A DNA stretch of 64,000 nucleotides, taken from Atrichornis clamosus. Taxonomy: Eukaryota; Chordata; Aves; Passeriformes; Menuridae. The notes beneath the pieces are model-generated. The model was not told the origin of the DNA. It worked only from the letters and a program-made list of their open reading frames with translations, and did no database searches. Positions 12,401-24,379 of this stretch are shown here, piece by piece (position 1 is the stretch's first letter; each line of letters starts with the position of its first letter). Made by a program: the position numbers and the translations under genes. The stretch is taken from positions 86,913 to 150,912 of the forward strand of contig WBMZ01012061.1 in assembly GCA_013400975.1 (NCBI GenBank), given 5' to 3'.

Positions 12401-15400
12401 CTAAATGCACCTAATTTAATTATCAGGCATCCTGATAAACAAACAAAAAGGAAATTCTTTTTCAAATAAAGCATAATTAAATTGTGAGGTGCATTGGCAC
12501 AGGATGCAGCAGAGGCTATCAGTATAAATGGGCTCAGAGAAGATTAGATAAATCCATAGAGAATAGATCCACTGTTGGCTATTAAATACGATGGTCTAGA
12601 TTAAAATTCTATCTCAGGAAGTCCCTTAAGTACTGATTGCAGGAAGTTGGAAAGGTATTCTAGGCAATCTATGTATTTGCCCTGTTTCCACCAACATACT
12701 TTTGGGCCAGTGCTGGAGCCAGCATACCGGGATGAACAGATCTTTGCAGGATTCATCAGGAACACTTCTGTGTGTGTGTGAGAGAAAAATAAAAACAAAA
12801 AAAAAAAAGGAGGCTATGACGAGAGAAGGAAAAGCAACTTAATTAAACAATGACTTCTCCTTACTGTTAATACTTTTCACACAGAACTCTTGCAAAGGAA
12901 AACCTCAATAACATTAAATCTGCTACTATCATCTTTAATTTTTATTTCAATCAGAGTTTTCTCAGCCCTGATGTGCTTCTGTGTATTTGTTGCTTATCAG
13001 TATGCTATGAGAACAATGCATGAGAATATTGTATTTGACAATACTGCCACCTGGGCTGCATCTGTAGTAGTAAATAAAACTGTGCCAGGACAAGGCCCAA
13101 CAAATAGAAATTTGATTTTTTGTAATGCTGGTCAGACAGGTCCCTGTCTTAGTTTTAAACTTGGCCAACTAATTTTCACTGTCACAAATAATTCCTAGGC
13201 TTTACTAGGGAATTAGCATGGGCAAAGGACCATTCCCCATCACAGTTTGGATGGAGCCAACCTGTTCTTGAAGTTATGGCTAGAGCTTGCCATTTGGCCT
13301 TATGGCCAGAGAAGGAGCCTTCACCATGCCTCATTTACTGTAGAGATGTAGTAATAACTGGCTGTAACATCTTGAGGATTGCGTGAGGAAAGGAGTAGGT
13401 TTGCCAGAAGTGTTTTTAGCCTCTTGGGGAAGGTCCAAACCAATCCAAGTAACTGTCCCCCAGGAGGGGTGATGAGTCCATAACATCTCCCAGGCATGCA
13501 GGCATTTGGTTGCTTCCCTGAGGTCAGGACCAGTCTTGTGACAGTTCTCAGTTCTCTGTGTTCACAACATGCACTGAGCAGACTGGGAATATCTTAGACT
13601 GGGGTAAAGGCCACCTGCAAGGAATGCTTTGACTGCATAGCAGGCTAGTGCATTTGAGGTACAGGAGATCTCTCTTCTGAATCTCTAAGTTTCCCTAGTC
13701 TGGGAGAGGTGATTTTGTCTTCTCAGGTCATGGAGTGATACGGTGAGTGTCCCATATTCATCCTCCGGACACATTCTATCATCTGTCATTATGTGATCAA
13801 ATGAAATTACAGCTGCAGTTTAATTCAGACATTCCTAGGCCGCTGTTTTCTTTCATCTGTTGTCAGACAACATACAAGGCACTATATAAGAACTAAAAAA
13901 CAATAGCAACCATAGGGAGCTTGCAGGCTAAAAGAAAAGCACACAGAAAAAATTGATGTGAGGTCCAGAGCAGGGCAATAATAAATAAATTATCATCCAA
14001 TGAACTAAGAAGTTCAATATATGTTCTAGTTCAGTCTTACTCTCATATTGTGACAGAGAAGGCAGTTAATTGATTATAAGTCTTGCTGATGTGAACCTTT
14101 GCTATGTGAGCAACAAGTCCGCTGACACTGGGGCCTATTTTGTGGATGGATAGGTTATAGTAGAAGTACAATTAGAAGTTGGAAACAGCATGCCTGGTTA
14201 CTAAGGGTAGAATAAATGCATAAAAAATGAGGGCCAGCATAGAGGCAAGACTTTGTAGGTGAAGAAAGAGATTTTAAACTGATAGATCCGGTTCAAAGAG
14301 TAGATTGAGAGGTTAAAATAGATACCAAAATCTGAAGAATGGGCAAAGTGATTACTCATCCCTGCCACAGCGCAAACTCTTGCCCAGATTTGGCCCACGC
14401 CAGCCAGTGCTTCCCTAGAGAATGTCTCCCTAGCAGGGTTTGGAATAGCACAAGCTGGGGCACACTCCTGACAGACATCCAGCCTGTTCTGGGGACAAAA
14501 GCAGTGCCATGCCAGCTTGATCTTGGTCTCTGGTCTGTGTCATTTCCCACTGCACTTGTAGTGGCTGCAGAGCTGAATGAGCTGTCTGGATCTGTCAGGC
14601 TGGTTCCAACTCAGCAATATTTTCTGACATTTCCAAGCTTAAGACTGGAGAAGTTCAGCTGCAAAAGGTTCCTATCACAGTTCTGAGTGTCATCTGTGCA
14701 GTGTTGCACTAGAATGCATGACAAATACATCACATTTTTTAAAAAGAAAATTAGATACTACATGTAAGTGATAGTTTGTGCTCTCCTAGTTATGCAGATC
14801 ACAGCATCATTTTAGTATACATTCAGCTTTCGCAAAAGCAGATATCTCTGCACTTTTAGAGCCTTTTATTTTTTGTCACTATTTTGAGCCTTATTGAGAG
14901 TGAAAATTTTTCCCACTATGTTTTAGTTTCAGTTTCAGAGCAAGAGTCTTTGAGGCAGTAATTTGTATATTGATAAGTGTCTCTTGTCTGTGAACTGTGT
15001 GTTCCATACACTGTTTAAAAACTTATATTGTAAATCATACTTTTTGCATAATCTCATCTTTGTTTGCAATTCATTGCCCGTTGAAGCATTCCATGCTAAG
15101 AGCACCATTCTCTTCTATGTCCACTAGTGTAGAACGTTCTACCAACAGGTAGTAAAAGGCAAGCTGAGATACTATGGATCTATGAGGTAGAGAAGGTGAA
15201 TGGCATAAAATGAATGCACACATTCTCCAATACTTGTGTTTCAGCATGAGTGAGAATTCTGTGATAATCTGCCTGACTTCATATCTATGAGATACGAAGA
15301 TTGCTGCTGTGTTCATGTATGAAGGCCATGCTTTCCATTTCCATGGTCAATAATAAGAATGGTAATTTCTAGGAGAAATTTTAACTGAAGAAACAAAGAT

Positions 15401-15884
15401 CAATCTGTTGCTAAAGGAATAATATGAGTTTGAAGTACAGTTCAACCTCATACAAAGGTTATCTTTGTAATACTGCAAGAGCCACTGAGACTTTAGACAT
15501 AAGTGCAGAACACAAAAATTTAATCTCTTCAATGGCTGAACTGACAATAGCCTTTTGAAAAGACAATATAAATAATGAACTAGCGATGTGAATAGGTATA
15601 GTGAGAAAATAGAAAGAAATAAGAAGTCCTCATACATAGGAAGTAAACTAATCTACTCATACCCCTCAAACAGATTCATAAACCTAAGGGAATCACAAAG
15701 GAATTCTAAGTTCCTTTGAAACATTTGCAATTGACCCTATTCAAAACAATGCAGCTTTTCTGCAGGAAAGACATTTTATCTCTGTGTGCTCTCCATAGCC
15801 TCTTCCAGACAACAGGCTCACTGACACTGACAAATGTATTCATGTAGTATAGCTACAAGAAAGAAATTAGTTCTAATCCTAATT

Positions 15885-15960
15885 CTAATGGAAAATTGAG
15901 ACAGAAAGAGATTAACCAGATTGTCCAAATTTGCACAGGAATGCTTACAGAAAAGGAAAA
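15885..15960 (-). mobile_element. Probable MIR-type SINE fragment
   Basis: The text 'ggaaaattgagacagaaag' followed by 'agattaaccagattgtccaa' resembles the reverse complement of the conserved MIR core. That core reads roughly as fasting on gaaactgaggcacagagagg, then a ttaagtgacttgcccaa-like segment. The match is by eye and eroded, as expected for an ancient amniote SINE. It could be chance. Confidence 0.4.
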
Positions 15961-16011
15961 ATCTAACTTATGGGTCTTGTTGCATGAGCTTTCCCTTGAT
16001 TTTGAAAAGGA

Positions 16012-16032
16012 TTTTTTTTTCTTTTTTTTTTT
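16012..16032. repeat. Poly-T tract
   Basis: About 20 T with one C interruption. It may be the A-tail of a minus-strand retroelement, but no element body was recognised next to it. Confidence 0.8.
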
Positions 16033-18094
16033 CTCAAACACCTCAGACCCACATATGTTTAGTCTTGTTTAGCCTACTCCTAATATTTTAGTGTAGTTTT
16101 GGGCAGACTTGTTATATGATGCTGATTTCTTGCAAGGAAAAAATAATGTTATGCCTTCATTCTGTAAGTGTTTCTGAATATATGTACATGGTAGACCTTT
16201 GGAATAAATTAATTGCTTTTCCAAAAATATAAAACTGCTTTCTTTATTTTGAAGCTAGCAGTAAGATCTCCTAGTGACTTACAAGAATGTAAAGGAACCT
16301 TCAGAATATTTTTGTTATAACTTTCATTTGATTCCTTTCTCCTGTGCAGCCACATTAGAGGACAAGCATATGAGTTATACAATATAGGCACATCATGTGA
16401 GCAAAATCTCCATGGAAACTGCCTAATTTGTGCTTTTATTTAATTAGAGTTGTCCATTACCTCTCCAAATGAAGTTTAATTTAAATTCATATGCCAGTCA
16501 TTTTTTAAATTGTGTATGACTTTTCATCCATCACTTACTGAGATCTCTTGCAGACTGTATTTTAGCAGACTGAGTTTATTTAACAATTGAGTTTATAAAC
16601 AAGATGTTTATTTGACAGCTCAGTTTATCCAAGATTCTTAACATCCTTGGAACTAATTTTCTATGCAGTATCTGTGCTATACAACTCATTGTTATCAATT
16701 AGATATTCTTAACCTCGGGAATTGTCAAAGCCTCAGAACAATTGCTTGAGAGATCCACATGAGTGTATTCACTTATTTTGCTTGCTGTGAGATAATTGGG
16801 AAAAAATCGGAGTACAAATAAAAAGTGTAACCAAGACCAAGAAATATACAAAATGCATGTGTTTGTTAAATGGAGCATTGAAACAGGCAAAACAGGGTGT
16901 CTGTTGTAAGCTGCACCACAAAAAGCAGCTGGTCTGATACAGACATTGAGGTACTCTTAAGAAAAGTCTAAGCTGGTTCAACCTTATGGGAATGTCTGCC
17001 TGAGGATATCATAACATGAACTGATGTGAGTTACTTGGAAGTCATCAGTCCTCAGTTGTGCACCAGAAAAACATGGTCTGCAATACCTGATTTCATCTTT
17101 CCTTCAAGAGCTGCTGGTTGAACATACAGTGAGAGGCTATGGAGTACTCCATTTTTTCCCATTCTTCTGAGGTGCCTGTGTTTGTAACACACACAGATGG
17201 TAAGGAAGAGGACACTCAAACGGTGTGTACACTCGAAAATTTCCACTCAGCTGAGACACCAGCAAATATGGAGAATAGGGGGAAAACGTAAAAAAGCATT
17301 AAAGACATAGCACTGAGTAAATACATGAAACACATTACTGAGATATTTTATATCCCCGTCTGTGTACTCTGAAGCCTGTCTTGCATCTCATGGAATTGTT
17401 ACTGACCCAGTTTTCCATAGGTAGCTCCATTACAGAACTACCTAGACTAGGTGCCTGGTCCAAAATTATTCTGTATGCATGCATGACAAGAGGGCAGTGC
17501 AGAGGCAACGAACTGCTGTTCTGAAAGGGGTGTAAGCAGGGTAGCTCAGAGCTGCACTCAGGCCATTCAGGCTGTTTCTGCATTCATAGAGCATGTCACT
17601 CGAGTTTAAATACTTTTTCAGAATTATAGAAGTTATCTCTGGCACAAAAGTAAATGTTATTGATAGGAGAAAGTCACCATCACAGCGTTATCAGAGTCCA
17701 CAATGGCAGAATTGAAATGGCTTTGTGTGAAAGGTGATAAAAGTGACCTGAGAATCATGTGTGGGAAGTGCTAAAGGTGCAACTGCAGGACCAGCAATAA
17801 GGATTCTTCTAGAATAATTACATGAAGGCTAAAAGGCAATACAATTCAATGTGACTAATAAAAGCTGAAAAGAATAATGTAAAAGATGTTATAAAAAAGG
17901 TATTTATGAATATTATAACACTAGTGATTTGAAAATGTCTAGCAAAATTAAAATAATAATATTCATAATACTAATAGAAGAACACCCTAGAACAACTGGC
18001 AAAGGGATAGATACTGCAGATAATAGCAGCTCAGCAGCTTCATGTTAACAGAGATACTGAATGGTAATAGGCCTCACTGAGTGGATTTAAAAAC

Positions 18095-18166
18095 TAGTGG
18101 AGAGTTATGTCTGGATATAGAAAAATAGCAGAGTTATTAAACAGCTACTTTGTTTCTGTCTTTTCA
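18095..18166 (+). mobile_element. Possible ancient CR1/L2-like LINE fragment abutting the exon
   Basis: In the frame that continues into the DLGAP2 exon, the translation reads KIAELLNSYFVSVFS. This closely resembles the short KAExLNxxFxSVF stretch found just upstream of the reverse-transcriptase domain in CR1/L2 LINEs. Only some 20 residues are covered, so chance similarity is possible. If real, the polypyrimidine tract and acceptor of the next exon lie in LINE-derived DNA. Confidence 0.4.
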
Positions 18167-18167
18167 G

Positions 18168-18233
18168 AAGAAGAGGGTGGCGATCTGCTCAAGTCGAGCT
18201 TCAGTTTTCCAGGGACGCCAGAGGAGGAGCTAG
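18168..18233 (+). CDS. DLGAP2: DLGAP2 short 5' coding exon (66 nt)
   Basis: This exon encodes an acidic N-terminal segment of DLGAP2, a postsynaptic scaffold protein that links PSD-95 family proteins to SHANK. It is bounded by a pyrimidine tract with acceptor 'tctgtcttttcag' and by donor 'gtacag'. The translation EEGGDLLKSSFSFPGTPEEE then L matches the spacing of the human DLGAP2 N-terminus as I remember it: EEE, GDL, SFPG, EE, L, D. The exon starts after one base of a codon and ends on a lone G. That G plus AC of the next exon gives Asp, restoring E-L-D-x-Q-Y-S-W. The exon is symmetric (phase 1-1, 22 codons), so skipping it keeps the frame. The upstream exon holding the start codon was not found. 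Identity rests on a short match, strengthened by the splice sites and exact phase fit. Confidence 0.8.
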   Translation, partial: KKRVAICSSRASVFQGRQRRS

Positions 18234-18268
18234 GTACAGATACCATCTCTCAGATAACTGGTACTGCT

Positions 18269-18400
18269 TGTGCATCCCGAGGCTGGGCACAGCCGCGGGG
18301 CTGGGGCAGCAGGGGCTGCTCCGGGCACAGCCTCCCTCCCGCCACGGAGCCCACAGCGGGCGCGGCACCACGGGCTGTCAGTGACAGTGGCCAAAAACCT
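18269..18400. other. GC- and CpG-rich patch in intron
   Basis: About 130 bp beginning 36 bp after the DLGAP2 donor is strikingly GC-rich ('cagccgcggggctggggcag', 'cacagcgggcgcggcaccac') within AT-rich surroundings. Several CpG dinucleotides are present. A minus-strand frame of 87 codons spans it (18230-18493) but shows no domain I know. It could be an internal promoter or CpG island, or a piece of an inserted element. No TATA or initiator can be assigned. Confidence 0.6.
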
Positions 18401-20784
18401 CTCAGTCAAATCCTTCTGGGCATTTCTCACCTCTTCTGTCAGGTTAGAGAATGCAAAGTAAGAAAACATCAGATTTGGGTAACACTCAGGCAACCGGGAA
18501 TTGAAAAGAAGGTGTTCAAGGAAATTGCCAAGCTTCCTTGTCTTTTTCTCTTTGTCTTACCCCTTAGAGAACATACTTACTGCAGACAGAGTTGGCAATG
18601 TTACCTTTTCAATTTGAAAAAACAACAGAAGAAAGGAGACATCAGAAACTCTTAAAGCTCATGAGTGAAATCTTGATTCTTCTGTCTTACAAAGCTAGTA
18701 CTAAAATGTCCCACTGGCTTCAGTTTTATACATTTAGATTGTGAAAAATTGAGTTTCTGTTCCCGGAATTTCTTATTCAGATTGTCACTGTTTTATGTGA
18801 AATCCGTAAAAATTTTGATTTATATGCAATTACTTTATGTGGTTATTTTTGGAAGAGAATTATGGGAAGTGGTTTCTATGTGTTTGCTTGTTAAAGCTCC
18901 CTTTATTCAACATGAGCTTACTTACATTTTAGAAGTCAGTGTAATTTTTCTCTTTTGGTGCATATGCTCATGTTAATATATTGCAACAGTTTATTTTTTA
19001 TTATTAGAACGTTGTTGTACTCGACAAGAGTATTATAAACTCTCACCCTGACAGTGTTGTTATACACTGCTAGGACAATAAATCATAGTTCCTATATTAA
19101 GGAAAACTACCAAAGCAGTTTGAATAAGGAGCATGAATTCAGACAGAGGTTGTCCTAATGTTTAAATAATCTCTTAGAAGAGGATTTTCTAAAACAAGTA
19201 GTGCTGCCATGCAGTTACACTGAAGTCAGGGAGTTTCATAAATGTTCAATGTAGAAACATCTGTATTGGACTTTTTTGTCCACTTAATACTCCAAAACAA
19301 GTGGGGAAAAAAGCTACAGGATAAGTACCAAAGATTGGACAGAAGGATGTGTTAAAGCAAGAAACTGAAGAACCCTCAGACAGTTTCTGTCTTAATCAAA
19401 GTGGTTTAAAAAGGGAAGATATGGTTAAACATGGGGCTTCCTAGGAATCTCGCAAGTGGATCCTGTGGTGGAGTCATGAAATGAGAAGTCTCTCAGCCTT
19501 GGACATTTGGAGCTTTTTCACCCTACTTTCCCATTTCACAGCACACAGGAAGGAGTTGAGATGTCCTGGGTTAGAATTCATCTCATCTGAGAGTTGGAAA
19601 GTATTTCAGATGTAGATGTCTAGGCTGTAGATCTCTGGACTTCCTTTAGAGTCAAGGAAGGGTGATAGATTTTTCTAGGACAGAGCAGGTTTGGCCTACT
19701 TTAGAAACTTTATGTAGAGTGAGATAAATCATGCCTTAGAAGTATGTCAAAATTGTTCTCCTCATTTGTTTGAGAAAGAACTACAGGACTTCTGGAGCCA
19801 GAGTAAATGATGTATAAGTCATTATATTAAATGTCAGGTGCTATAGGAGCAAGGACCCTCTTATGAAATAGGTAATCAGAGATTAACACAAAGATATGTT
19901 CTAACTGATCAATCATCCAGCACCCTGACTAGGAAGAAGATGGGGGATTAGTCAGAAATGAGAAACAGGAAAGTAAAACAACAACAAATCACAACTAGAC
20001 TACAAAGAAATTAAGCTGCTTTCAAAATTTTTGGCTATTTATTGCCAAATGACTGAAAAAAAAATGCCAAAAGCAAGATCTTTCCAAAGATCTGTCCTTG
20101 CTCCTAAATTATGTGTCAGTAGTAGAGTCCTCTGAAAGTAAGTATCATAGAGTGCTAGATAATGCATGGGAAGAAGTGGGTGTCTTTAATGTTTTCAGAA
20201 GAAAATCCTGTCCTGAATAAAGCACCAAACTGTAAGTGGTCAAAATAAGTGGACTGGATACCATCAGTAATGTAAAAACATATGATGTCCCATTCTCCCA
20301 AATTACAGCTCTGCTAATGTGCTACACCTCTCCAGATGGATGGAACATATCTGTCTGTCTTTCTGTCTTTGCACTGGTGTTGTGCTCTGTCACTAGAAGA
20401 TTTGCATTCAAATCAATTAACTGTATAAAACATAAACAAAAAAGCTGCAAACTATTAGATCTTCCCCAGTCTTCACTTTTTCTTGCTGTTGCACATGTAC
20501 AAATTTAAATATTCATTGGAGAGAAATCTGATTCTGGGTGGATACTCTAATCACTGGACTATGGAAATGGGCTCACTTCTTTTCTGTATATACAAAACCC
20601 AATGACTGTGTCATTATTTTGTATGAACAGCCTTAATCTGATGTACTGCTAGAGACCTTCATTCCCTAAGAAAACACGGAAAGGGCTTTCCTTAAGAAGT
20701 AAAATAATTGCCCCAAGTCAAGGTATTCTTTGAGGTAGCTCTAACTGCAGGGCTATTCATTTTTCTAGATTCTCAATGTCCCAA

Positions 20785-20965
20785 GGAGCTTCAAATTACA
20801 ATCTCTTCGGTACTGAAAGATCTCTGGCTCCAGGCCCTTATTTGTAAAATGGGTTTAGTATTTCCTAGTGAGGTTTTGGGGCTTTGGTGGGGATTAATTA
20901 ATGTTTGCACAGTATCTCACCAGAGTGCAAGTGCTGAATAGTCATTAAATAATACTATTAATAAA
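20785..20965 (+). mobile_element. Probable MIR-type SINE
   Basis: The order of landmarks resembles the MIR 3' half: 'tttgtaaaatgggtttag', then a 'ggggattaattaatg' segment, then 'gcacagtatctc' and 'gtgctgaatagtcattaaat'. These correspond to the 'ctgtaaaatgggga', 'ggattaaatga' and 'gcgctcaataaa' landmarks. The match is eroded and made by eye. Confidence 0.45.
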
Positions 20966-23900
20966 ATGATCCACTGCCTTAATTGGAAAAAAGTATCAAG
21001 GGATAGGACTGATCTCAACTCTTTTGCACTATTGATTCTGTAAAAGACCTCATTAGTTAAAAGAGGCAGATGCAATGGATTCCTTCAAAAAAAAGCTTAT
21101 CCAAGCATTCATAGTCTCTTCTTGAGAACAATATTTCATAACTTTTCCATTAACGCTTATTTGCTAACAGAGTTCAGGGTGATAAGCATTATTATTACAA
21201 GATTCACACTCCAAAAATTCCTATTCTTTTCGCTAGAAATATCTCAAATAAACAACCTGTTTAACCAAATAAGCAGATAAAGGTAGCAGGACATGGTGGT
21301 GGAAGCAAGGGAACTGACATGCGTGATCTCAAGCAGCTCACTCTAAGTCTCATGGAAACTGGAGTTCCTCCAATTCCAAGCTTTCTTATAACTGATGCTT
21401 ATATTATCTAAACAGTGTTAATGTATTAGAAAATAAACATTTCATGAAAATACTCTTTCTTATGCTATCTGAAAATTTCTCACAGTCTTATTTACTTTCG
21501 GCATGTAAAGGGTAAGGCAACATTTTGCTCTAGGTGTCAAAAGCAAGTAGTGAAATCTTAACAAGAGACACAGAAAAAAGCCATGCTTGAATGGCATTTA
21601 AATAGTTAAAGAAATGTGAATAGGGAAGATGGGATGAACTTCTCTTTAAATATAGATTTTAATAGGTGGTATATGCACAGAGTAAAGAGAGGAAAATAGT
21701 TATTGAAAAATTATTTTAAGTCTTTTTTGTAGGTAAGGAAAACATTTATTTTACAGAAGTTTTACAGTCAGAAGCTTCTAATGTCAAGCAAAGAAAGAGA
21801 ACTTGCACTAAAGGCTCTTTGTTTTGGTAAATTGCTGTTTTCTCTTCAAGAATGGATATTGAGTTGATGTTAAGAAAAAGGTTGAACCCTCTAAGACAGG
21901 TTGCAGTTACTAATAATGCTCTTAACCTGCCCCAATTGCAAAGTAAACTGTAAGGGAGTTTAAGGGCAGGTTACGAAAATGTATTTTTATTTCACAGTTG
22001 ATGCAGTCGTGCTTTTGATTAATTGGTAAGGTTCAAGTGTCAGACATTAACTCATGGTTATTCAATCACTGTTGATTGCATGATCATGCCTTTATGACCT
22101 TATGTGTTGGAAGGAAGAAAGGATGTAGCCGTTCTTGAAATAAAAACATGAATAAAGGCCGGACTTTCCAGTCTGGCTGTCCTTCTACCATATTATCCCT
22201 CCTTAGTGCAGTCAGTGTCTGAACACTCTGCACTTTTCTAGGGTTTTAGCTTCATGTACCAGGCACAACAGGAAATTTTCCCATGGACAGAGAAGGGGTT
22301 GTCAGTGAGCTCTTGACTCTCTTCTGTGCCACATTCATGTCTTAGTGCACCTCTCCCCAGAGCATCCAGGGATAGCGAAACATCTACAGACTTTGACTGG
22401 AGCTGGTGGGACTTCAGTCAGACACAGGGCTTGGCCACACAGAGTAACTGCCACAGTGACATCCAGCCCAGTAAGCCAGCACAGTAACAAACACTCTATT
22501 TTAAATTCTTAGATGGCATTTATCCCATAGCCTGAATGTTTCCCTGGTTTCTAACACTAACCCTCAGAGGCACAGAGTTTTATTCTAGTCCTCTGAGGAA
22601 CTGAAGTAGGGTGTCTACAAGAGACATCCACAAAGATTCACTGCAAGCCAGTGAGGCAAGGCCAAGCATCTCCATGGCGACTGACACCCCTTCCCATGAC
22701 TTTGTCCTGAACCACACAAATAATTCATGGCTGGACAGAAAACCTGACTGCAGATTTCCCAAGTTAATCCTCTAAGCACAGGGCTATCTTTCTGTCACAT
22801 AATAAAAATATGTAGCCAGGTGCTTTGTTATGACCACATAAAAGTCTTCTAAATTTATAAGATATTTTAAATATAAGGTGCCCTGGTATGACTCCGTGTT
22901 ACCCTATTATTTGCTTAGTGTGACTAGATGAACAGATACTGAAAAAAATAGCCTTTTTTATTACTCTTATTCAATCGTATCTTGAAATAATTCCACTTCA
23001 TATCCTTCGTTTTTCTGTACCCAGAAACTCTAGTGTAGAAGCTTATTGATGTGATGAGCAAGACCATAGAAAATGTTAATGAAAAAATAGGAAATTATTT
23101 TCAGAAAATAAATTTTGAATTTTAAAGTCCTTTTAGTTATGCTTGAGAACTTATTCTGTAAATTACTTTCAGTCATAGAACAAAATCATATCATATGGCC
23201 TGAACATCATATAAAAACATGCTAACTGTCCGGTGTCTTAATTATAGGCTGTTGGCAACAAATGCTTACTAACAATCTGCAGATCAGAAACTATTTGTAA
23301 GAATTAAGTACCTCATAATATCAAATAACTCTGCAAAAATCCCATTAGCCCAAGGTCAATTCACAAACAGGAGAAGATATTTGTAAGGATGTAAGATTAA
23401 TCAAATAGGATATTTGTTATGAATTATTCATCCATTTCTACTACAGAATACAAAGGGATTTATGCATTCATAAACAAAAATTTCTGTTCTAAATGATTTC
23501 ACATGTGTGATGTTAGCAAAGAAGGGAGATTTTTCTCTCCCTCATGCCCTGCTGGCCTCTGTAACACCTGGGTGCCTACCTGACACACAACATTTACTTT
23601 CCCATAAAGAGTGTGATGGCTGCAAGGAGATGAAATGAGAGACTGACTCATCTGACTGCTTTGCCACACCTGCCTTCCTCAATGAGTGTCTTCACTGGAT
23701 TGTTCCTTTTCAAAAGGATAAAACATGCAGCCTTTTAAATGTATTCCCATGATGAGCAGCTTAAATGATCCATTTCCCCAGAAAAAAAAGTTATCACCAC
23801 ATCCATTATGGGCTGCTTAGGCTCTGTCGGGAGTGGGACACTTTATTGGCACAGTGAGGGTGGTGGAGATACTTCCAGCATGGAGGTAAATGGCTGCAGT

Positions 23901-24365
23901 TTTCTGTCACGGTGCTGGCCACATAGGCCACTGTCTTCCTAAGGGGATTTGCACTAGTATAAGCAGTGCAGCAGGATAAACACCAGCAAATATTGCTAAC
24001 ACAGCCCTGGGTTCTGCTGGTGAGTTCAGTTGTCACCTTTCATTGTGCAACTTCATTTGTTTTTTTCATCTTTTTCATCATTTCTCCTCATAAGAGAACA
24101 GACAGCAGCATATTAAGATGCCCTGTCTCAAACTTGCCCAGGGTGGGGGGACTTACACCACCACCTCATCTCAGGAACAGGAGTCACAGTTTGACCCTTC
24201 ACTGCCACATGGAAAATTTGGACACTAGTGCTTGTGGGGAAAGGCAGTTGTTTGCAATGTTTGTCACAGACCCAAAACAGAGCTCAGCCAGGCAGAAGAG
24301 AGGCAGCACCCTGATTTGAAAAATTCCCAATCTGGAAGTTATGTAAAGAGGAAGATTGTCTGCCT

Positions 24366-24379
24366 GTTGCTATGGCAAC
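24366..24379. promoter_or_regulatory. RFX-type X-box motif
   Basis: The 14-bp site GTTGCTATGGCAAC is a near-perfect palindrome and a textbook X-box, the binding site for RFX winged-helix factors. The arms extend outward as CCTGTTGC and GCAACAGG (24363-24382). RFX factors act on ciliary and neuronal genes, but intronic X-boxes also occur by chance. Function here is inferred only. Confidence 0.45.

Larger units (their letters stand above)
1..18167. other. Non-coding sequence 5' of the first visible DLGAP2 exon (probable intron)
   Basis: No exon or conserved protein is recognisable here. The right end carries a pyrimidine-rich tract and AG acceptor, so at least that part is intron of DLGAP2. 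The exon that should supply the start codon and the preceding codon base was not found, so it probably lies to the left of the window or in a form I cannot recognise. Open reading frames here are short (mostly under 125 codons), lack known domains and look like chance. The recognisable contents are listed separately: simple repeats, one CR1 tail, one deleted LTR, a polypurine tract and a MIR-like SINE. The rest is AT-rich unique sequence in which I see nothing specific. Confidence 0.7.

Noticed and set aside
12890..13198. 102-codon plus-strand frame with a hydrophobic start
   Set aside because: It has no known domain and no splice context, and an antisense frame of similar size overlaps. It is typical of chance frames in AT-rich DNA.
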